From NCBI GenBank assembly GCA_025363755.1, contig JANYLQ010000029.1:371816-435815 (forward strand): a stretch of DNA of 64,000 nucleotides. Reading direction: 5' to 3'. The number at the start of each line of letters is the position of its first letter. Within the stretch, counting starts at the first letter, position 1. Position numbers and translations under genes: made by a program. This DNA comes from Hyphomicrobiales bacterium (lineage in GTDB: Bacteria; Pseudomonadota; Alphaproteobacteria; Rhizobiales; Aestuariivirgaceae). This document shows, in pieces, positions 37,250-47,322 of the stretch. The notes beneath the pieces are model-generated. The model saw nothing but the letters and a program-made list of their open reading frames with translations. It did no database searches and was not told where the DNA came from.

Positions 37250-37795
37250 TTACATCTTCGGCAAGAGAACCTTGTCGATTACGTGGATCACGCCGTTGGA
37301 TTGAGCAACGTCGGCAATCGTTACATTGGCTACGCCGCCTGCTTCGTCTGTGACGGTCACTTTATCGCCGTCCACTTTGAGTGTCAGTTCGCATCCGCCA
37401 ACAGTCTTGACCTTGTGCATGCCGCCATCGGCCTTCACCATGGCTGCTACGTCAGCGGCCATGGCCTTTGCGCCAACAACGTGGCAGGTCAGGATCTTCA
37501 CCAGCTTGTCTTTGTTTTCTGGCTTCAAAAGTGTTTCCACTGTGCCTGCTGGCAATGCAGCAAACGCGTCATTTGTTGGTGCAAACACCGTGAATGGGCC
37601 AGCGCTCTTCAATGTGTCTACCAATCCGGCAGCAGCTACTGCAGCAACCAGTGTTGTGTGGTCCTTTGAGTTCATTGCGTTTTCAACAATATTCTTGGTT
37701 GGGAACATTTCTGATCCACCTACCATTGGGTTGGCTGCTAAGGCCGAAGTTGCGAAAAGGCCGAGCAAAGCGGTGGCGATAATCATCTTACGCAT
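37250..37795 (-). CDS. Secreted fasciclin (FAS1) domain protein, copy 2
   Basis: The 181-residue paralogue of the preceding fasciclin protein has a signal peptide (about 1-20, ending 'ALAA') and the same architecture: '[19 protein letters not shown]', '[15 protein letters not shown]', '[13 protein letters not shown]', with both cysteines kept. The main differences are in the signal peptide and the stretch around residues 110-130. A CTGGAG ribosome site precedes the ATG. The spacing suggests co-transcription of both copies, or separate mRNAs with the gap as leader. Confidence 0.92.
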   Translation of the reverse strand: MRKMIIATALLGLFATSALAANPMVGGSEMFPTKNIVENAMNSKDHTTLVAAVAAAGLVDTLKSAGPFTVFAPTNDAFAALPAGTVETLLKPENKDKLVKILTCHVVGAKAMAADVAAMVKADGGMHKVKTVGGCELTLKVDGDKVTVTDEAGGVANVTIADVAQSNGVIHVIDKVLLPKM

Positions 37796-37959
37796 AGGTA
37801 TCTCCAGTTATGACTTTTTGAAGACGCTGCATTGCGCCTTCTGCAAATCTTTACGGGAGGTAAATTCAGACGGTTTAATAACAAAAACTCAACTAAACGT
37901 GAGCCTCACTCACTAAAAAAGTGATCGAACCGATTTGGGCCCTGCACCATTGTATATCT

Positions 37960-38712
37960 TCAGGTTGATTCACTTGACCAATTAGCCATGCCTAGAACTT
38001 GGCCAACTTTACCTTTTTGCAGAACTGCAAGGCACGATTTTACATCGCCACTAATAATTCCCTTACGTGGGAAGGTTAACTTTGCTGCTTGGCCATTCCA
38101 GAGCCCTGCGGGAACCAATTTGCGAACCACATTTTGATAAGCGATCTCTTTGCCCGCGTTTTCGCCACGTTCGATTTTCACCAAAACCGTCGGGGCAATG
38201 GCCATCAACCAGAGTGTGGCTTCTGGCGTGACAGCGCCTTCGCCCATTTCAACAATGAGCTCCGTATCATTGGCTTTCAGTGTCATTGGCAGTTTGGCTT
38301 GGGTTTTATATGCAGCTGAAATTGCATTGGTGACTTGGGCTTGATTGCTGCCCACTGCATGACGATCCCCGTCGATCACCATCTGCGGCGTATAAACATC
38401 ATTATCGCCGCGCGATTTTGCATAATCCATTTGGCGCTGGGTGTATTCAGGCTTGGCCAACGTGTCGCGCCAACCGAGATAATCCCAGTAATCGACATTA
38501 AAGGAAACAACGGTTGCGCCGGTACTCGCTTTGAGAGTTGCAGCAAGCTTATCAGCGGCAGGGCAAGACGAGCACCCTTGGCTGGTGAATAGCTCAACAA
38601 GGACAGGCAGTTCTGAAGATGCATGAGCTTGGAGGCTGATGAGGGGCGCAGCTAATGCTGCTGCACCCAAAGAGAGGGCGCCACGGCGCGAAATTTGAAG
38701 ATTTTGTTTCAT
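37960..38712 (-). CDS. DUF1223 (thioredoxin-like) secreted protein
   Basis: The protein is 250 residues from the ATG at 38712. A longer frame to 38748 puts twelve poorly conserved residues before a signal sequence. The signal has a twin-Arg-like 'SRRGALSLGAAALAAPLI' and probably ends 'QAHA'. 'LVELFTSQGCSSCPAADKLA' is the DUF1223 hallmark, with a C-x-x-C pair in a thioredoxin-like position. The pair suggests redox activity in the periplasm, but the family has no proven function. The gene stands alone. Confidence 0.85.
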   Translation of the reverse strand: MKQNLQISRRGALSLGAAALAAPLISLQAHASSELPVLVELFTSQGCSSCPAADKLAATLKASTGATVVSFNVDYWDYLGWRDTLAKPEYTQRQMDYAKSRGDNDVYTPQMVIDGDRHAVGSNQAQVTNAISAAYKTQAKLPMTLKANDTELIVEMGEGAVTPEATLWLMAIAPTVLVKIERGENAGKEIAYQNVVRKLVPAGLWNGQAAKLTFPRKGIISGDVKSCLAVLQKGKVGQVLGMANWSSEST

Positions 38713-38778
38713 ACAAATAATATGGCTTATGAAACATACACCCGCCAATCACCTTTGGGTGAAGCAACTTAAGCGTGA

Positions 38779-39132
38779 TCAGAAGCTGACAAGTGGTTTG
38801 AAACCTCCAAAGAACATGCGCTTACCATCAAAAGGCATGGTCTTAGGATCGAAATTTTTGATGAAAGGATCAGCCATCATCTTCTTCCAACATTGGTTGC
38901 GGTGTGTCTTGTTTTTAAAAACCAAATAAGCACAACCCACTGTCTCGCCCGCCTTTGCTTTCACGGATTGTGGAAACGACGTGACCTTGCCCGGCTTCAC
39001 ATCATCAGCAATCGCCTCAAGATAAGCCAAAGCTCCAGACCGTTTCCAAGCGGCAGCAGATTTTTTCACCATGGATTTGTAAGCTTTGAGATTTGCGGTG
39101 GGAACGGGGATAACCATGAAATCGATGTACAT
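38779..39132 (-). CDS. DUF1428 family protein
   Basis: The 117-residue protein with 'MYIDFMVIPVPTANLKAYKSM', 'ETVGCAYLVFKNKTHRNQCW' and 'PFDGKRMFFGGFKPLV' matches DUF1428 (dimeric alpha-beta barrel fold). Function is unknown. It has no signal peptide, so it is likely cytoplasmic. It is 62 bp downstream of the DUF1330 gene on the same strand and may be co-transcribed with it. Both families belong to the same ferredoxin-like superfamily. Confidence 0.82.
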   Translation of the reverse strand: MYIDFMVIPVPTANLKAYKSMVKKSAAAWKRSGALAYLEAIADDVKPGKVTSFPQSVKAKAGETVGCAYLVFKNKTHRNQCWKKMMADPFIKNFDPKTMPFDGKRMFFGGFKPLVSF

Positions 39133-39194
39133 TCGAATTCTTCCTTTGAGAGCTTTAATCTACTTCGTTATTTGACCGACGTAATTGCTAGACA

Positions 39195-39500
39195 TTAAAC
39201 TGGTTGCACGCCGTCATAACCCTCCACAATGACGAGGTCAATTTCGCTCCTGCCTTTGCGTTTTTCAATAGCGGCGATGTATTCGGGCGAACGGTAGCAG
39301 GCGAGCGCGGTTTCATAGTCTTCGAACTCGACAATAACATGTCGCGGTCGCATCTTTCCCTCCGGAAGATTTGCGGCACCAGCGCGCACTAGAAAACGTG
39401 CGCCATATTTGCGGAAAGCAATCGCGTTTGCGGCCTGATACTCTTTGTATCCTTCTGGGTCGCTCACGTCGACATGCGCGATCCAATATCCTTTGGCCAT
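39195..39500 (-). CDS. DUF1330 family protein
   Basis: The protein is 101 residues from the ATG at 39500, which has AAGGA eight bases upstream. An ATG three codons earlier lies too close to that site. It contains 'GYWIAHVDVSDPEGYKEYQ', 'FLVRAGA', 'RHVIVEFEDYETALACYRSP' and 'EIDLVIVEGYDG', the DUF1330 dimeric alpha-beta barrel pattern. Role unknown. It is followed by the DUF1428 gene. Confidence 0.85.
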   Translation of the reverse strand: MAKGYWIAHVDVSDPEGYKEYQAANAIAFRKYGARFLVRAGAANLPEGKMRPRHVIVEFEDYETALACYRSPEYIAAIEKRKGRSEIDLVIVEGYDGVQPV

Positions 39501-39644
39501 GACTTTCATCCTTTTTTAGGAGAGGTAATCTGCTGGAAGTCAAAACGTTAGCCTAAAGGAGTTTACTCATCAATCACGTAACTTAAGCTGATTGAATGTG
39601 AGGTAGGTTCCTGCTTTCGCAAGAACCGACAAAAAGCCCAGCCC

Positions 39645-42368
39645 CTAACCCGCCTTCGCCAAATTCCGCAGCACATATTGCAAGATGCCGCCATTTTTGA
39701 AGTAGTCGATTTCTTCTAACGTATCGATGCGGCACAGGGCTTCCACTGATGTTATGGAACCATTGGCTTTCATGATGTTCACGGCCATGACGCTGCGTGG
39801 TTTCAGACCATCGGCAATGCCAGCGATTGAAACGTTTTCATCTCCGATCAAGCCCAATGTTTGCCAGCTTTGGCCCGGCATAAACTCAAGAGGCAATACA
39901 CCCATGCCGACCAGATTGAAGCGGTGGATGCGCTCAAAGTTTTGGGCAATCACAGCGCGAACGCCCAAAAGATTGGTGCCCTTTGCGGCCCAATCGCGCG
40001 ACGAGCCGTTGCCATATTCAACGCCCGCGAACACAACAAGTGGTGTGCCCTCGGCTTGATATTTCATGGCAGCATCATAGATCGGCATTTCGGTACCGTC
40101 TGGTTGGTGCAGCGTGAGGCCGCCTTCTTTGACCGCGCCATCAGCACCTTTGACCATGTGGTTCTTGATGCGGATGTTGGCAAATGTGCCCCGCATCATT
40201 ACTTCATGGTTGCCACGGCGCGTGCCGTATTGATTGAAGTCAGCGAATGCCACGCCATTGGCAACGAGATATTTCCCAGCGGGTGATGCAGCTTTGATTG
40301 AACCAGCGGGTGAGATATGATCGGTGGTGATTTTGTCACCGAACAGGCCCAAAATACGTGCGCCCGAGATATCAGTGACCTGCTTGGGCTGCATCGTCAT
40401 GCCACGGAAATAAGGTGGGTTTTGCACATAGGTGCTTTTGTTATCCCAAGCGTAGGTCTCACCTTTGCTGGTAGAAACGGCGCGCCAGTTTTTGTCGCCC
40501 TTGAACACATCAGCGTAACGCTTTTTGAACATCGATGATTTCACATTTTTATTGATGAACGTTTCAATCTCTTTGTTCGAGGGCCACACGTCCTTCAAAT
40601 AAACTGGCTTGCCCTTTTTGTCATGGCCAAGTGGTTGGGTGGTGAGGTCAACCTGCGTGGAACCAGCCAGCGCATAAGCCACAACCAGTGGCGGTGAGGC
40701 GAGATACGCCGCTTGCACATCAGGCGATACGCGGCCTTCGAAGTTACGGTTGCCGGAGATCACAGCAGAGGCAACGATGCCATTGTCATTGATGGCCTTT
40801 GAAATCGCCGGATCAAGCGGGCCGGAATTGCCGATGCAGGTGGTGCAACCATAGCCTACGAGATTAAAGCCGATCTTATCGAGGTCTTTTTGCAAACCAG
40901 CTTTGTTCATATATTCGGAAACCACTTGCGAACCTGGTGCGAAAGATGTTTTCACCCAGGGCTTTGATGTGATGCCGAGGGCTGCCGCTTTGCGCGCCAG
41001 CAGACCAGCGGCGATCAGCACGGACGGGTTCGAAGTGTTGGTGCACGAAGTGATGGCAGCAATTACTACATCACCATGACCCAAATCGAAATTCTTATTT
41101 TCGACTTTTACCCGCTTGGATTGCTCACCTATTTTTGAAAAACCGGCTTTGTCCTTTGGCGCATCGAGTGCGGACTGGAAGCCTGACTTAATCTGTTCCA
41201 GTGGTAAAAATTTTTCAGGACGGTTCGGGCCTGCCATGGCGGGCACGACAGTGGCAAGATCAAGCTCCAATGTGTCCGTAAAAGCAGGTTCGTCCTTCGT
41301 TGCGAACATGCCTTGCGCCTTGCAATATTTTTCAACCAGCGCGATGCGGTCATTCTTTCGACCTGAGAGTTTCAAATAATCCAGCGTCACGCTATCGACA
41401 GGGAAAAAACCGCAAGTTGCGCCATATTCTGGTGCCATGTTGGCAATCGTCGCGCGGTCAGCCAGCGTGAGATAATGAAGGCCTGCGCCATAAAATTCGA
41501 CAAACTTGTTGACCACGCCTTTTTTGCGCAGCATTTGCGTGACGAGCAATACGAGATCAGTAGCTGTCACACCTTCCTTCAATTTGCCTGTCATTTTGAA
41601 ACCGATGACTTCAGGAAGCAGCATGGATTGCGGCTGGCCGAGCATGGCGGCCTCGGCTTCTATGCCACCCACACCCCAGCCCAGAACACCAAGGCTATTG
41701 ACCATGGTGGTATGGCTGTCCGTGCCAACAAGCGTATCTGGATAAGCTGTGGTCACAGTCTTGCCCTTCACCTTTTCAGTTTTGGTCCACACTGTTTGCG
41801 AAAGATATTCGAGATTCACTTGGTGGCAGATGCCGGTGCCGGGAGGAACCACGCGGAAATTTTCAAATGCGCCCTGGCCCCATTTCAGAAATTTATAGCG
41901 CTCTTCATTCTGCTCATATTCGCGCTTCACATTGGCTGCGAGGGATTTGTTATTGCCAAAGCTATCGACCACCACGGAATGGTCAATCACCAGATCAACA
42001 GGCACCAGTGGATTAATTTGTTGGGCTTTGCCACCCAATTGCTTCATGCCGTCCCGCATAGCAGCCAAATCAACCACGGCTGGAACGCCCGTAAAATCCT
42101 GCATCAACACCCGTGCGGGGCGGAAAGCGATTTCAGAGCTGGTTTTGTCTCGGTTTGAGAGCCATTTCGCGACAGACTCAATACTTTCCTTAGTAACCGT
42201 GCGGCCATCTTCAAAGCGCAGCAGATTTTCGAGCACCACTTTCAAGGAAAAAGGCAGCTTAGAAATTCCCGCTAACCCATTCTTCTCCGCCGCTTTCAAA
42301 CTGAAATACGCATAGCTCTTTGTTCCAACTTTGAGGGTTTTGCGGGATTTGAAGCTGTCGAGGGACAT
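39645..42368 (-). CDS. acnA: Aconitate hydratase A
   Basis: The 907-residue TCA-cycle enzyme isomerises citrate to isocitrate through cis-aconitate. The 4Fe-4S ligand cysteines lie in 'ITSCTNTSNPSVLIAAG' and 'GYGCTTCIGNSGPLD'. 'VGTDSHTTMVNSLGVLGWGV' and the C-terminal swivel domain with 'GNHEVMMRGTFANIRI' are canonical for the AcnA/IRP type. It is full length and transcribed alone, with 77 bp of upstream sequence to the next gene. Confidence 0.97.
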   Translation of the reverse strand: MSLDSFKSRKTLKVGTKSYAYFSLKAAEKNGLAGISKLPFSLKVVLENLLRFEDGRTVTKESIESVAKWLSNRDKTSSEIAFRPARVLMQDFTGVPAVVDLAAMRDGMKQLGGKAQQINPLVPVDLVIDHSVVVDSFGNNKSLAANVKREYEQNEERYKFLKWGQGAFENFRVVPPGTGICHQVNLEYLSQTVWTKTEKVKGKTVTTAYPDTLVGTDSHTTMVNSLGVLGWGVGGIEAEAAMLGQPQSMLLPEVIGFKMTGKLKEGVTATDLVLLVTQMLRKKGVVNKFVEFYGAGLHYLTLADRATIANMAPEYGATCGFFPVDSVTLDYLKLSGRKNDRIALVEKYCKAQGMFATKDEPAFTDTLELDLATVVPAMAGPNRPEKFLPLEQIKSGFQSALDAPKDKAGFSKIGEQSKRVKVENKNFDLGHGDVVIAAITSCTNTSNPSVLIAAGLLARKAAALGITSKPWVKTSFAPGSQVVSEYMNKAGLQKDLDKIGFNLVGYGCTTCIGNSGPLDPAISKAINDNGIVASAVISGNRNFEGRVSPDVQAAYLASPPLVVAYALAGSTQVDLTTQPLGHDKKGKPVYLKDVWPSNKEIETFINKNVKSSMFKKRYADVFKGDKNWRAVSTSKGETYAWDNKSTYVQNPPYFRGMTMQPKQVTDISGARILGLFGDKITTDHISPAGSIKAASPAGKYLVANGVAFADFNQYGTRRGNHEVMMRGTFANIRIKNHMVKGADGAVKEGGLTLHQPDGTEMPIYDAAMKYQAEGTPLVVFAGVEYGNGSSRDWAAKGTNLLGVRAVIAQNFERIHRFNLVGMGVLPLEFMPGQSWQTLGLIGDENVSIAGIADGLKPRSVMAVNIMKANGSITSVEALCRIDTLEEIDYFKNGGILQYVLRNLAKAG

Positions 42369-42445
42369 ATAAGCACCTTCTGATATTTAGAGATGCGGGT
42401 GCTATAGCTGATGTTGCACTGCAATACAAAGGGAATGAGACTATT

Positions 42446-42751
42446 TCAAACCACTTTCACACTCAAAATCCGCCCATTTTCCGCGGCAACTGCGATTTCA
42501 TATAATCGGCCCTCACGTACGGCTGAGAAATAATAATTCACACCAGAAAGCCCCAAAGGTTTGATATTGCGAAAGCCTGCGCGCGTAACTGAAATGGAGG
42601 CTGCACCTTGCGTAAAGCGACTGCCGCTGAAACGGGCCATTGGCTGTGGAAGACGGGTAATTGTAACAGATACATTTACTGTAGACGAAATTGTGTCAGC
42701 GAAGGCCAACTGAGGAATAAGCAGCATTGCAATTGATAGTATCCGCAACAT
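42446..42751 (-). CDS. Small secreted protein of unknown function, 101 aa
   Basis: I do not recognise a named family. A signal peptide (about 1-18, 'ILSIAMLLIPQLAFA') is followed by a short domain ending 'YEIAVAAENGRILSVKVV'. This resembles the PepSY/YpeB-like strand pattern (V-x-x-x-x-G-x-I-x-x-V), which often acts as a peptidase inhibitor or sensor module. It lies 73 bp downstream of chorismate mutase on the same strand and may belong to the same transcript. Confidence 0.6.
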   Translation of the reverse strand: MLRILSIAMLLIPQLAFADTISSTVNVSVTITRLPQPMARFSGSRFTQGAASISVTRAGFRNIKPLGLSGVNYYFSAVREGRLYEIAVAAENGRILSVKVV

Positions 42752-42824
42752 AGTATCACTCCTTAAGACAAAGAATTCACCTTTGTTCGAAACGGAGCAA
42801 GTTCGGGGCCAAGGTTGTTAACAG

Positions 42825-43115
42825 CTATTTCAACGCCAGATTCTGCTCTTCATAAGCAATCGTTTCGGCGATCAACAGCCGCCACAATCTCTCAATAGTC
42901 ACTTCTGGAACACTGCTGTCTTTGGATTTTTCAATTGCGTTTTGAACGACCTTTTCAATGCGTTCGGGGATTGAGGCTGGCAATTTTGTGTTGCGCTTAA
43001 TTTCAATAACCTGATCTACAACCCCAAAGCGCTGCACAATAAGTTTCACCAGTTCCTCGTCCAATGAGTCAATCTTTTGGCGCAAGGGGGCCAGTTTATT
43101 CTGTGCGTCTTTCAA
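42825..43115 (-). CDS. Chorismate mutase (AroQ type)
   Basis: This 96-residue all-helical chorismate mutase converts chorismate to prephenate in phenylalanine/tyrosine synthesis. 'LRQKIDSLDEELVKLIVQRF' is the AroQ N-terminal helix with the active-site Arg, 'VIEIKRNTKLP' the K-x-x-x-x-P segment, and 'IERLWRLLIAETIAYEEQ' the C-terminal helix. The start is a TTG at 43115 with GAGGG eight bases upstream, inside the end of the DUF3445 gene (gap 3 nt), which implies translational coupling. There is no signal peptide, so it is cytoplasmic. Confidence 0.88.
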   Translation of the reverse strand: MKDAQNKLAPLRQKIDSLDEELVKLIVQRFGVVDQVIEIKRNTKLPASIPERIEKVVQNAIEKSKDSSVPEVTIERLWRLLIAETIAYEEQNLALK

Positions 43116-43118
43116 TAT

Positions 43119-44042
43119 CTAACCCTCATGCGAGGACGCAATTTGCCTGAGACGATCCGATAATCTTTTACGCTCCCCAACCAGCCCTTTATAGCTTTCT
43201 TGTTCGACCGAAAAAATACTCAGTTGCTCATCAATTGCCGTCGCCAATTTATTACCATCTTGCATGGTTTCGAGAACTTCCAGCGGATCGAGGTAAATCC
43301 GGACGGTGAAAACAATGTCGCCTGAAATCGGCAGCTTGCGCAATGTTTGGCGTTCAACACGCAAGAACACATGGCCACCAATATCGCCATTGCCAAAGCG
43401 ACTTTCAGACCCGCTGTGCGATGTGGGGTGATGCAGCTCTCCATCTTCATGGAGTGACCAGTTCCAACGCATGACTGGTTGCTCGGGCCGCAGATTTTCA
43501 AACATACGGTCAATGACCGATGCATTGCGCGTGCCCGTGCCAAAACCGGGTACAGGCCCATGAACCTTGTGCAAGGGGTGACCAAATTTTTCGAGTAAAT
43601 TCCAAGCGGAAGGAAAACAGAGCGAAGCGGCAACCAAGCGCCAGCCTTCGGGCGATGCGCTCATCAATACCAAATCTTCCTGTACAAGTTTGGCGGCGAT
43701 GGCCAGCGGCGGTAAGGATTGATCATCGAGCGCCACCTGAAATTGACCATGTAGAATATCGATGACGCTTTCCGTCTTGCAATAAATATTTGGATAGCGT
43801 TTGCACACATGTTCGGAAAGTAAATTTAAAACTTCGCTTTGCGCTTCAACTGAACTTTCTTCTGATACGATCACTTGGTGGCGATGGTCACGGTAATGTT
43901 GCGCCTTCTCATTTAGATAGGCGGGCAGATTAGCGTCAACTTCGACCCATTCATTTACATCAAGCGGGCGGACACCGATGTTGAATGGTTTGGACGAGCC
44001 ATCATAGGGGGTGTGGGCAATTGGTGGAGGAAGCGAGGCCAC
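43119..44042 (-). CDS. DUF3445 haem-dependent oxidative N-demethylase-like protein
   Basis: The 307-residue protein matches DUF3445, whose characterised member is the haem-dependent oxidative N-demethylase (HODM) alpha subunit: 'LVAASLCFPSAWNLLEKFGH', 'LHKVHGPVPGF' and 'VFLRVERQTLRKLP'. The start is a GTG immediately after the sdhB stop (TAAGTG), with no ATG nearby, so it is tightly coupled. Only the alpha-type subunit is present here, without the flavoprotein partners of HODM, so a demethylase function in this organism is uncertain. Confidence 0.82.
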   Translation of the reverse strand: MASLPPPIAHTPYDGSSKPFNIGVRPLDVNEWVEVDANLPAYLNEKAQHYRDHRHQVIVSEESSVEAQSEVLNLLSEHVCKRYPNIYCKTESVIDILHGQFQVALDDQSLPPLAIAAKLVQEDLVLMSASPEGWRLVAASLCFPSAWNLLEKFGHPLHKVHGPVPGFGTGTRNASVIDRMFENLRPEQPVMRWNWSLHEDGELHHPTSHSGSESRFGNGDIGGHVFLRVERQTLRKLPISGDIVFTVRIYLDPLEVLETMQDGNKLATAIDEQLSIFSVEQESYKGLVGERKRLSDRLRQIASSHEG

Positions 44043-44819
44043 TTAAACCCGCCGTTCCACCATCATCTTCTTAATTTCAGCAATCGCCTTGGCTGGCGAT
44101 AGGCCCTTGGGGCAGGCCTTAGCGCAATTCATAATCGTATGGCAGCGATAGAGGCGGAAAGGGTCTTCGAGATTATCGAGGCGCTCGCCCGTGGCTTCAT
44201 CGCGGCTATCAATCAGCCAGCGATAAGCCTGCAGCAAAACCGCGGGGCCCAAATAACGATCACCATTCCACCAGTATGATGGGCAGGATGTTGAGCAGCA
44301 AGCGCAGAGGATACATTCATAGAGGCCGTCCAACAATGCGCGTTCGCCTTCGCTTTGTTTCCATTCGGCTTGCGGGGTTGGAGTGGTGGTTTTGAGCCAT
44401 GGTTCGATGGAACGGTGCTGCGCATAGAAATGCGTCATATCTGGCACCAAGTCTTTCACCACCGCCATATGCGGCAATGGATAGATTTTCACAGCACCCT
44501 TCACATCTTCGCAAGCTTTCAAACAGGCCAGTGTGTTAGTGCCATCAATGTTCATGGCGCAAGAGCCGCAAATGCCTTCGCGGCACGAGCGACGGAAGGT
44601 GAGGGTTGGGTCTTGCTCATTCTTAATCTTAACAAGCGCATCCAAAACCATCGGCCCACAGTCGTCCATGTTCACGCTGTAGGTATCAACTTGCGGGTTC
44701 TTTCCATCATCGGGGTTCCAACGATAGATTTTGAACTCACGAATGTTGGTTCCCGCGGGCATGGGATGAACCTTGCCGGGTTGGAGTTTGGAATTTTGTG
44801 GGAGAGTGAAGGTGACCAT
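44043..44819 (-). CDS. sdhB: Succinate dehydrogenase iron-sulfur subunit SdhB
   Basis: The 258-residue Fe-S subunit of complex II starts at the ATG at 44819, which has an AGGA sequence upstream. The earlier in-frame start at 44873 lies inside the SUFU gene. Cluster ligands are '[21 protein letters not shown]' (2Fe-2S), '[13 protein letters not shown]' (4Fe-4S) and '[15 protein letters not shown]' (3Fe-4S and 4Fe-4S). It is separated from sdhA by the SUFU gene, which is unusual. The intergenic distance to SUFU is only 8 bp. Confidence 0.96.
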   Translation of the reverse strand: MVTFTLPQNSKLQPGKVHPMPAGTNIREFKIYRWNPDDGKNPQVDTYSVNMDDCGPMVLDALVKIKNEQDPTLTFRRSCREGICGSCAMNIDGTNTLACLKACEDVKGAVKIYPLPHMAVVKDLVPDMTHFYAQHRSIEPWLKTTTPTPQAEWKQSEGERALLDGLYECILCACCSTSCPSYWWNGDRYLGPAVLLQAYRWLIDSRDEATGERLDNLEDPFRLYRCHTIMNCAKACPKGLSPAKAIAEIKKMMVERRV

Positions 44820-44827
44820 GATGCGTC

Positions 44828-45529
44828 CTAGAACAAACCGAAGATTTTTTTGCGTTTCTGTTGGATAAGACAACTTTTGCGCACTGGATCAAAAACGAAG
44901 TTTTCAGCTTGATCAAGTTTACCGCAAAGTGCTTCGCCACCTTTTTTCATTGCGAACTGAACTTCATCACCCAAAATGGGAACGAGATTTAAGATTCTAA
45001 TTTTCCGGTCGTCGCGTGTGGGCACGAAGAGTCCTTCGCCACCCAATTGAATAGCTGGAGAAAAGAGAAAGCCAACCATATCGGTTGCTTCACCTATTGG
45101 CGATGCTGGAGCGCCATTTGAAGTGCTCACGTACCAACTTAATGCCGTATTTCTCTCGTGCGGCATTCTTGCATAATGTTTAAGCCAGCGAATTGGGTAC
45201 CAGCCTGGCGACTCAGTCCCCTCTTCCGTTGAATTAGCCAATTGATCGATAGGCCAATCGGCAGGCAAAAAAGCAATAACTTCAGCAAGTTTATAGTCCT
45301 CCGCGGGAGTTGCACCCTTGGGCACGACCATATCGATATCCGACATTCCACTTGTCATAATTGTCAAATATGGAAGTTGTTGGTTTGGAGCAATCACATG
45401 AATGTCGATGTGTACTGTCGGGGATACAATTTCATGCAATACGTAGCGATCTTTACCAATGTGACGGTCAATGTGCTTGCTAATATCCGCAAGATATCGC
45501 CCTTCCACGACTGAACCTTTGCTTACCAT
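44828..45529 (-). CDS. Suppressor-of-fused (SUFU) domain protein
   Basis: The 233-residue soluble protein matches the SUFU domain (PF05076-like): '[20 protein letters not shown]', '[12 protein letters not shown]', '[15 protein letters not shown]', '[17 protein letters not shown]' and '[20 protein letters not shown]'. SUFU-domain proteins in bacteria occur in toxin-immunity and other contexts, and the domain has no known link to complex II. It starts on the TGATG of sdhA with a one-base overlap and ends 8 bp before sdhB. The C-terminal '[17 protein letters not shown]' is basic and extends beyond the domain. Base composition looks like its neighbours. Confidence 0.82.
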   Translation of the reverse strand: MVSKGSVVEGRYLADISKHIDRHIGKDRYVLHEIVSPTVHIDIHVIAPNQQLPYLTIMTSGMSDIDMVVPKGATPAEDYKLAEVIAFLPADWPIDQLANSTEEGTESPGWYPIRWLKHYARMPHERNTALSWYVSTSNGAPASPIGEATDMVGFLFSPAIQLGGEGLFVPTRDDRKIRILNLVPILGDEVQFAMKKGGEALCGKLDQAENFVFDPVRKSCLIQQKRKKIFGLF

Positions 45530-47322
45530 CAATAAACCCGTGCCTTCGGCTTAATGTATTCCACATCCTTGCTCATCGTATAATTATGAACGCCACGTGT
45601 GCCGAGGGTGACTTTTTTCTTCGCGCCGTCTGTCCAGCTCAGCGAATGCTTCATCCACTTCACATCATCACGCTTGGGGAAGTCTTCTCTGGCATGCGCG
45701 CCACGGCTTTCTTGGCGGGCCAACGCAGAGTCCACAGTTGTAGCGGCTTGGATGATGAGATTGTCGAACTCTAACGTTTCAATCAGATCGCTGTTCCACA
45801 CCAATGAACGATCTGTCACCGAAATATCATCCACGCCTTTCCACAATGCATTGATTTTGGTGGAGCCTGCTTGCAAAGTTTCGCCGGTACGGAACACGGC
45901 TGCATCATCCTGCATCACGCGTTGCATTTGAGCGCGGAGTTTAGCGGTGGGTGTTGCACCATTGGCGTGGCGGAAACGATCTAACCGCGATAATGCCGCT
46001 TCGCCTGCATCCTTGGACAGTTCGGCATGTGCCGTGCCCAGTTTAACTTTCTCAATGCAGCGCAGTCCAGCCGCACGGCCAAACACAACAAGATCAATCA
46101 GTGAATTTGAACCCAATCGATTGGCACCATGCACCGAAACACAAGCTGCCTCGCCAACGGCCATCAGTCCTTCAACGATTTTCTCCTCGTTCTTCTTATC
46201 GCCAGCCAAAACTTCGCTGTGATAATTGGTTGGAATCCCGCCCATGTTATAATGCACGGTTGGTAGGATCGGGATTGGCTCCTTGGTCACGTCAACGCCC
46301 GCGAAAATTTTGGCGCTCTCAGAAATGCCAGGCAAACGCTCATGCAGCACAGCCGGATCGAGATGTTCAAGATGCAGATGGATGTGATCTTTCAACTTGC
46401 CAACGCCACGGCCTTCCCTAATTTCGAGAGTCATTGACCGTGACACCACATCGCGCGAAGCCAAGTCTTTGGCCGATGGAGCATAACGTTCCATAAAGCG
46501 TTCGCCTGCTGAGTTGGTCAAATAGCCGCCTTCGCCTCTGGCACCCTCAGTGATCAAACAGCCCGCACCATAAATGCCTGTGGGGTGGAACTGCACGAAC
46601 TCCATATCTTGCAACGGCAACCCAGCGCGCAGCACCATGGCATTGCCATCGCCGGTGCAGGTGTGCGCGGATGTGGCGGAGAAATAAACGCGGCCATAAC
46701 CACCCGTGGCCAAAATCGTTTGGTGCGAGCGGAAGCGGTGAATGCTGCCATCTTCCATGCACATGGCAATCACGCCACGGCACACACCATTTTCCATGAT
46801 CAGATCAAGTGCAAAATATTCGATGAAGAACGCCGTGTCGTAACGCAGGCTCTGGCCATACAAAGTGTGGAGCATGGCATGGCCCGTGCGATCAGCGGCG
46901 GCACAGGTGCGCTGAACTGGCGGGCCCTCGCCCATGTTCATCATGTGACCGCCAAAGGGGCGCTGATAAATCTTGCCATCTTCAGTGCGTGAAAAGGGCA
47001 TACCAAAATGTTCGAGTTCGTAGACAGCCGTTGGCGCGTTGCGCACCAGATATTCAATTGCATCTTGGTCGCCCAACCAATCAGCACCCTTCACAGTGTC
47101 ATACATGTGCCAGCGCCAATCATCAGCACCCATATTGGCAAGCGACGCCGCAATACCGCCTTGGGCTGCTACCGTGTGTGAACGTGTCGGAAACACCTTG
47201 CTGATGCACGCCGTTTTCAATCCCGCTTGCGATGCGCCAAGTGCGGCACGCAAACCAGCGCCACCAGCGCCCACAACGACGACATCAAAGGTATGATCAG
47301 TAATCGGATAAGAGGAAGCCAT
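45529..47322 (-). CDS. sdhA: Succinate dehydrogenase flavoprotein subunit SdhA
   Basis: The 597-residue catalytic subunit oxidises succinate to fumarate. It has FAD-binding '[20 protein letters not shown]' and the covalent FAD His in '[20 protein letters not shown]'. '[20 protein letters not shown]', '[17 protein letters not shown]' and the capping-domain '[13 protein letters not shown]' complete the active site. The ATG at 47322 is used; a TTG one codon upstream is rejected. It overlaps sdhD by one base (TGATG). Confidence 0.97.
   Translation of the reverse strand: MASSYPITDHTFDVVVVGAGGAGLRAALGASQAGLKTACISKVFPTRSHTVAAQGGIAASLANMGADDWRWHMYDTVKGADWLGDQDAIEYLVRNAPTAVYELEHFGMPFSRTEDGKIYQRPFGGHMMNMGEGPPVQRTCAAADRTGHAMLHTLYGQSLRYDTAFFIEYFALDLIMENGVCRGVIAMCMEDGSIHRFRSHQTILATGGYGRVYFSATSAHTCTGDGNAMVLRAGLPLQDMEFVQFHPTGIYGAGCLITEGARGEGGYLTNSAGERFMERYAPSAKDLASRDVVSRSMTLEIREGRGVGKLKDHIHLHLEHLDPAVLHERLPGISESAKIFAGVDVTKEPIPILPTVHYNMGGIPTNYHSEVLAGDKKNEEKIVEGLMAVGEAACVSVHGANRLGSNSLIDLVVFGRAAGLRCIEKVKLGTAHAELSKDAGEAALSRLDRFRHANGATPTAKLRAQMQRVMQDDAAVFRTGETLQAGSTKINALWKGVDDISVTDRSLVWNSDLIETLEFDNLIIQAATTVDSALARQESRGAHAREDFPKRDDVKWMKHSLSWTDGAKKKVTLGTRGVHNYTMSKDVEYIKPKARVY

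Noticed and set aside
39605..39626. Hairpin GGTTC...GAACC after acnA as a terminator
   Set aside because: The stem has only five plus three pairs with mismatches and no T-run, so it is not convincing.
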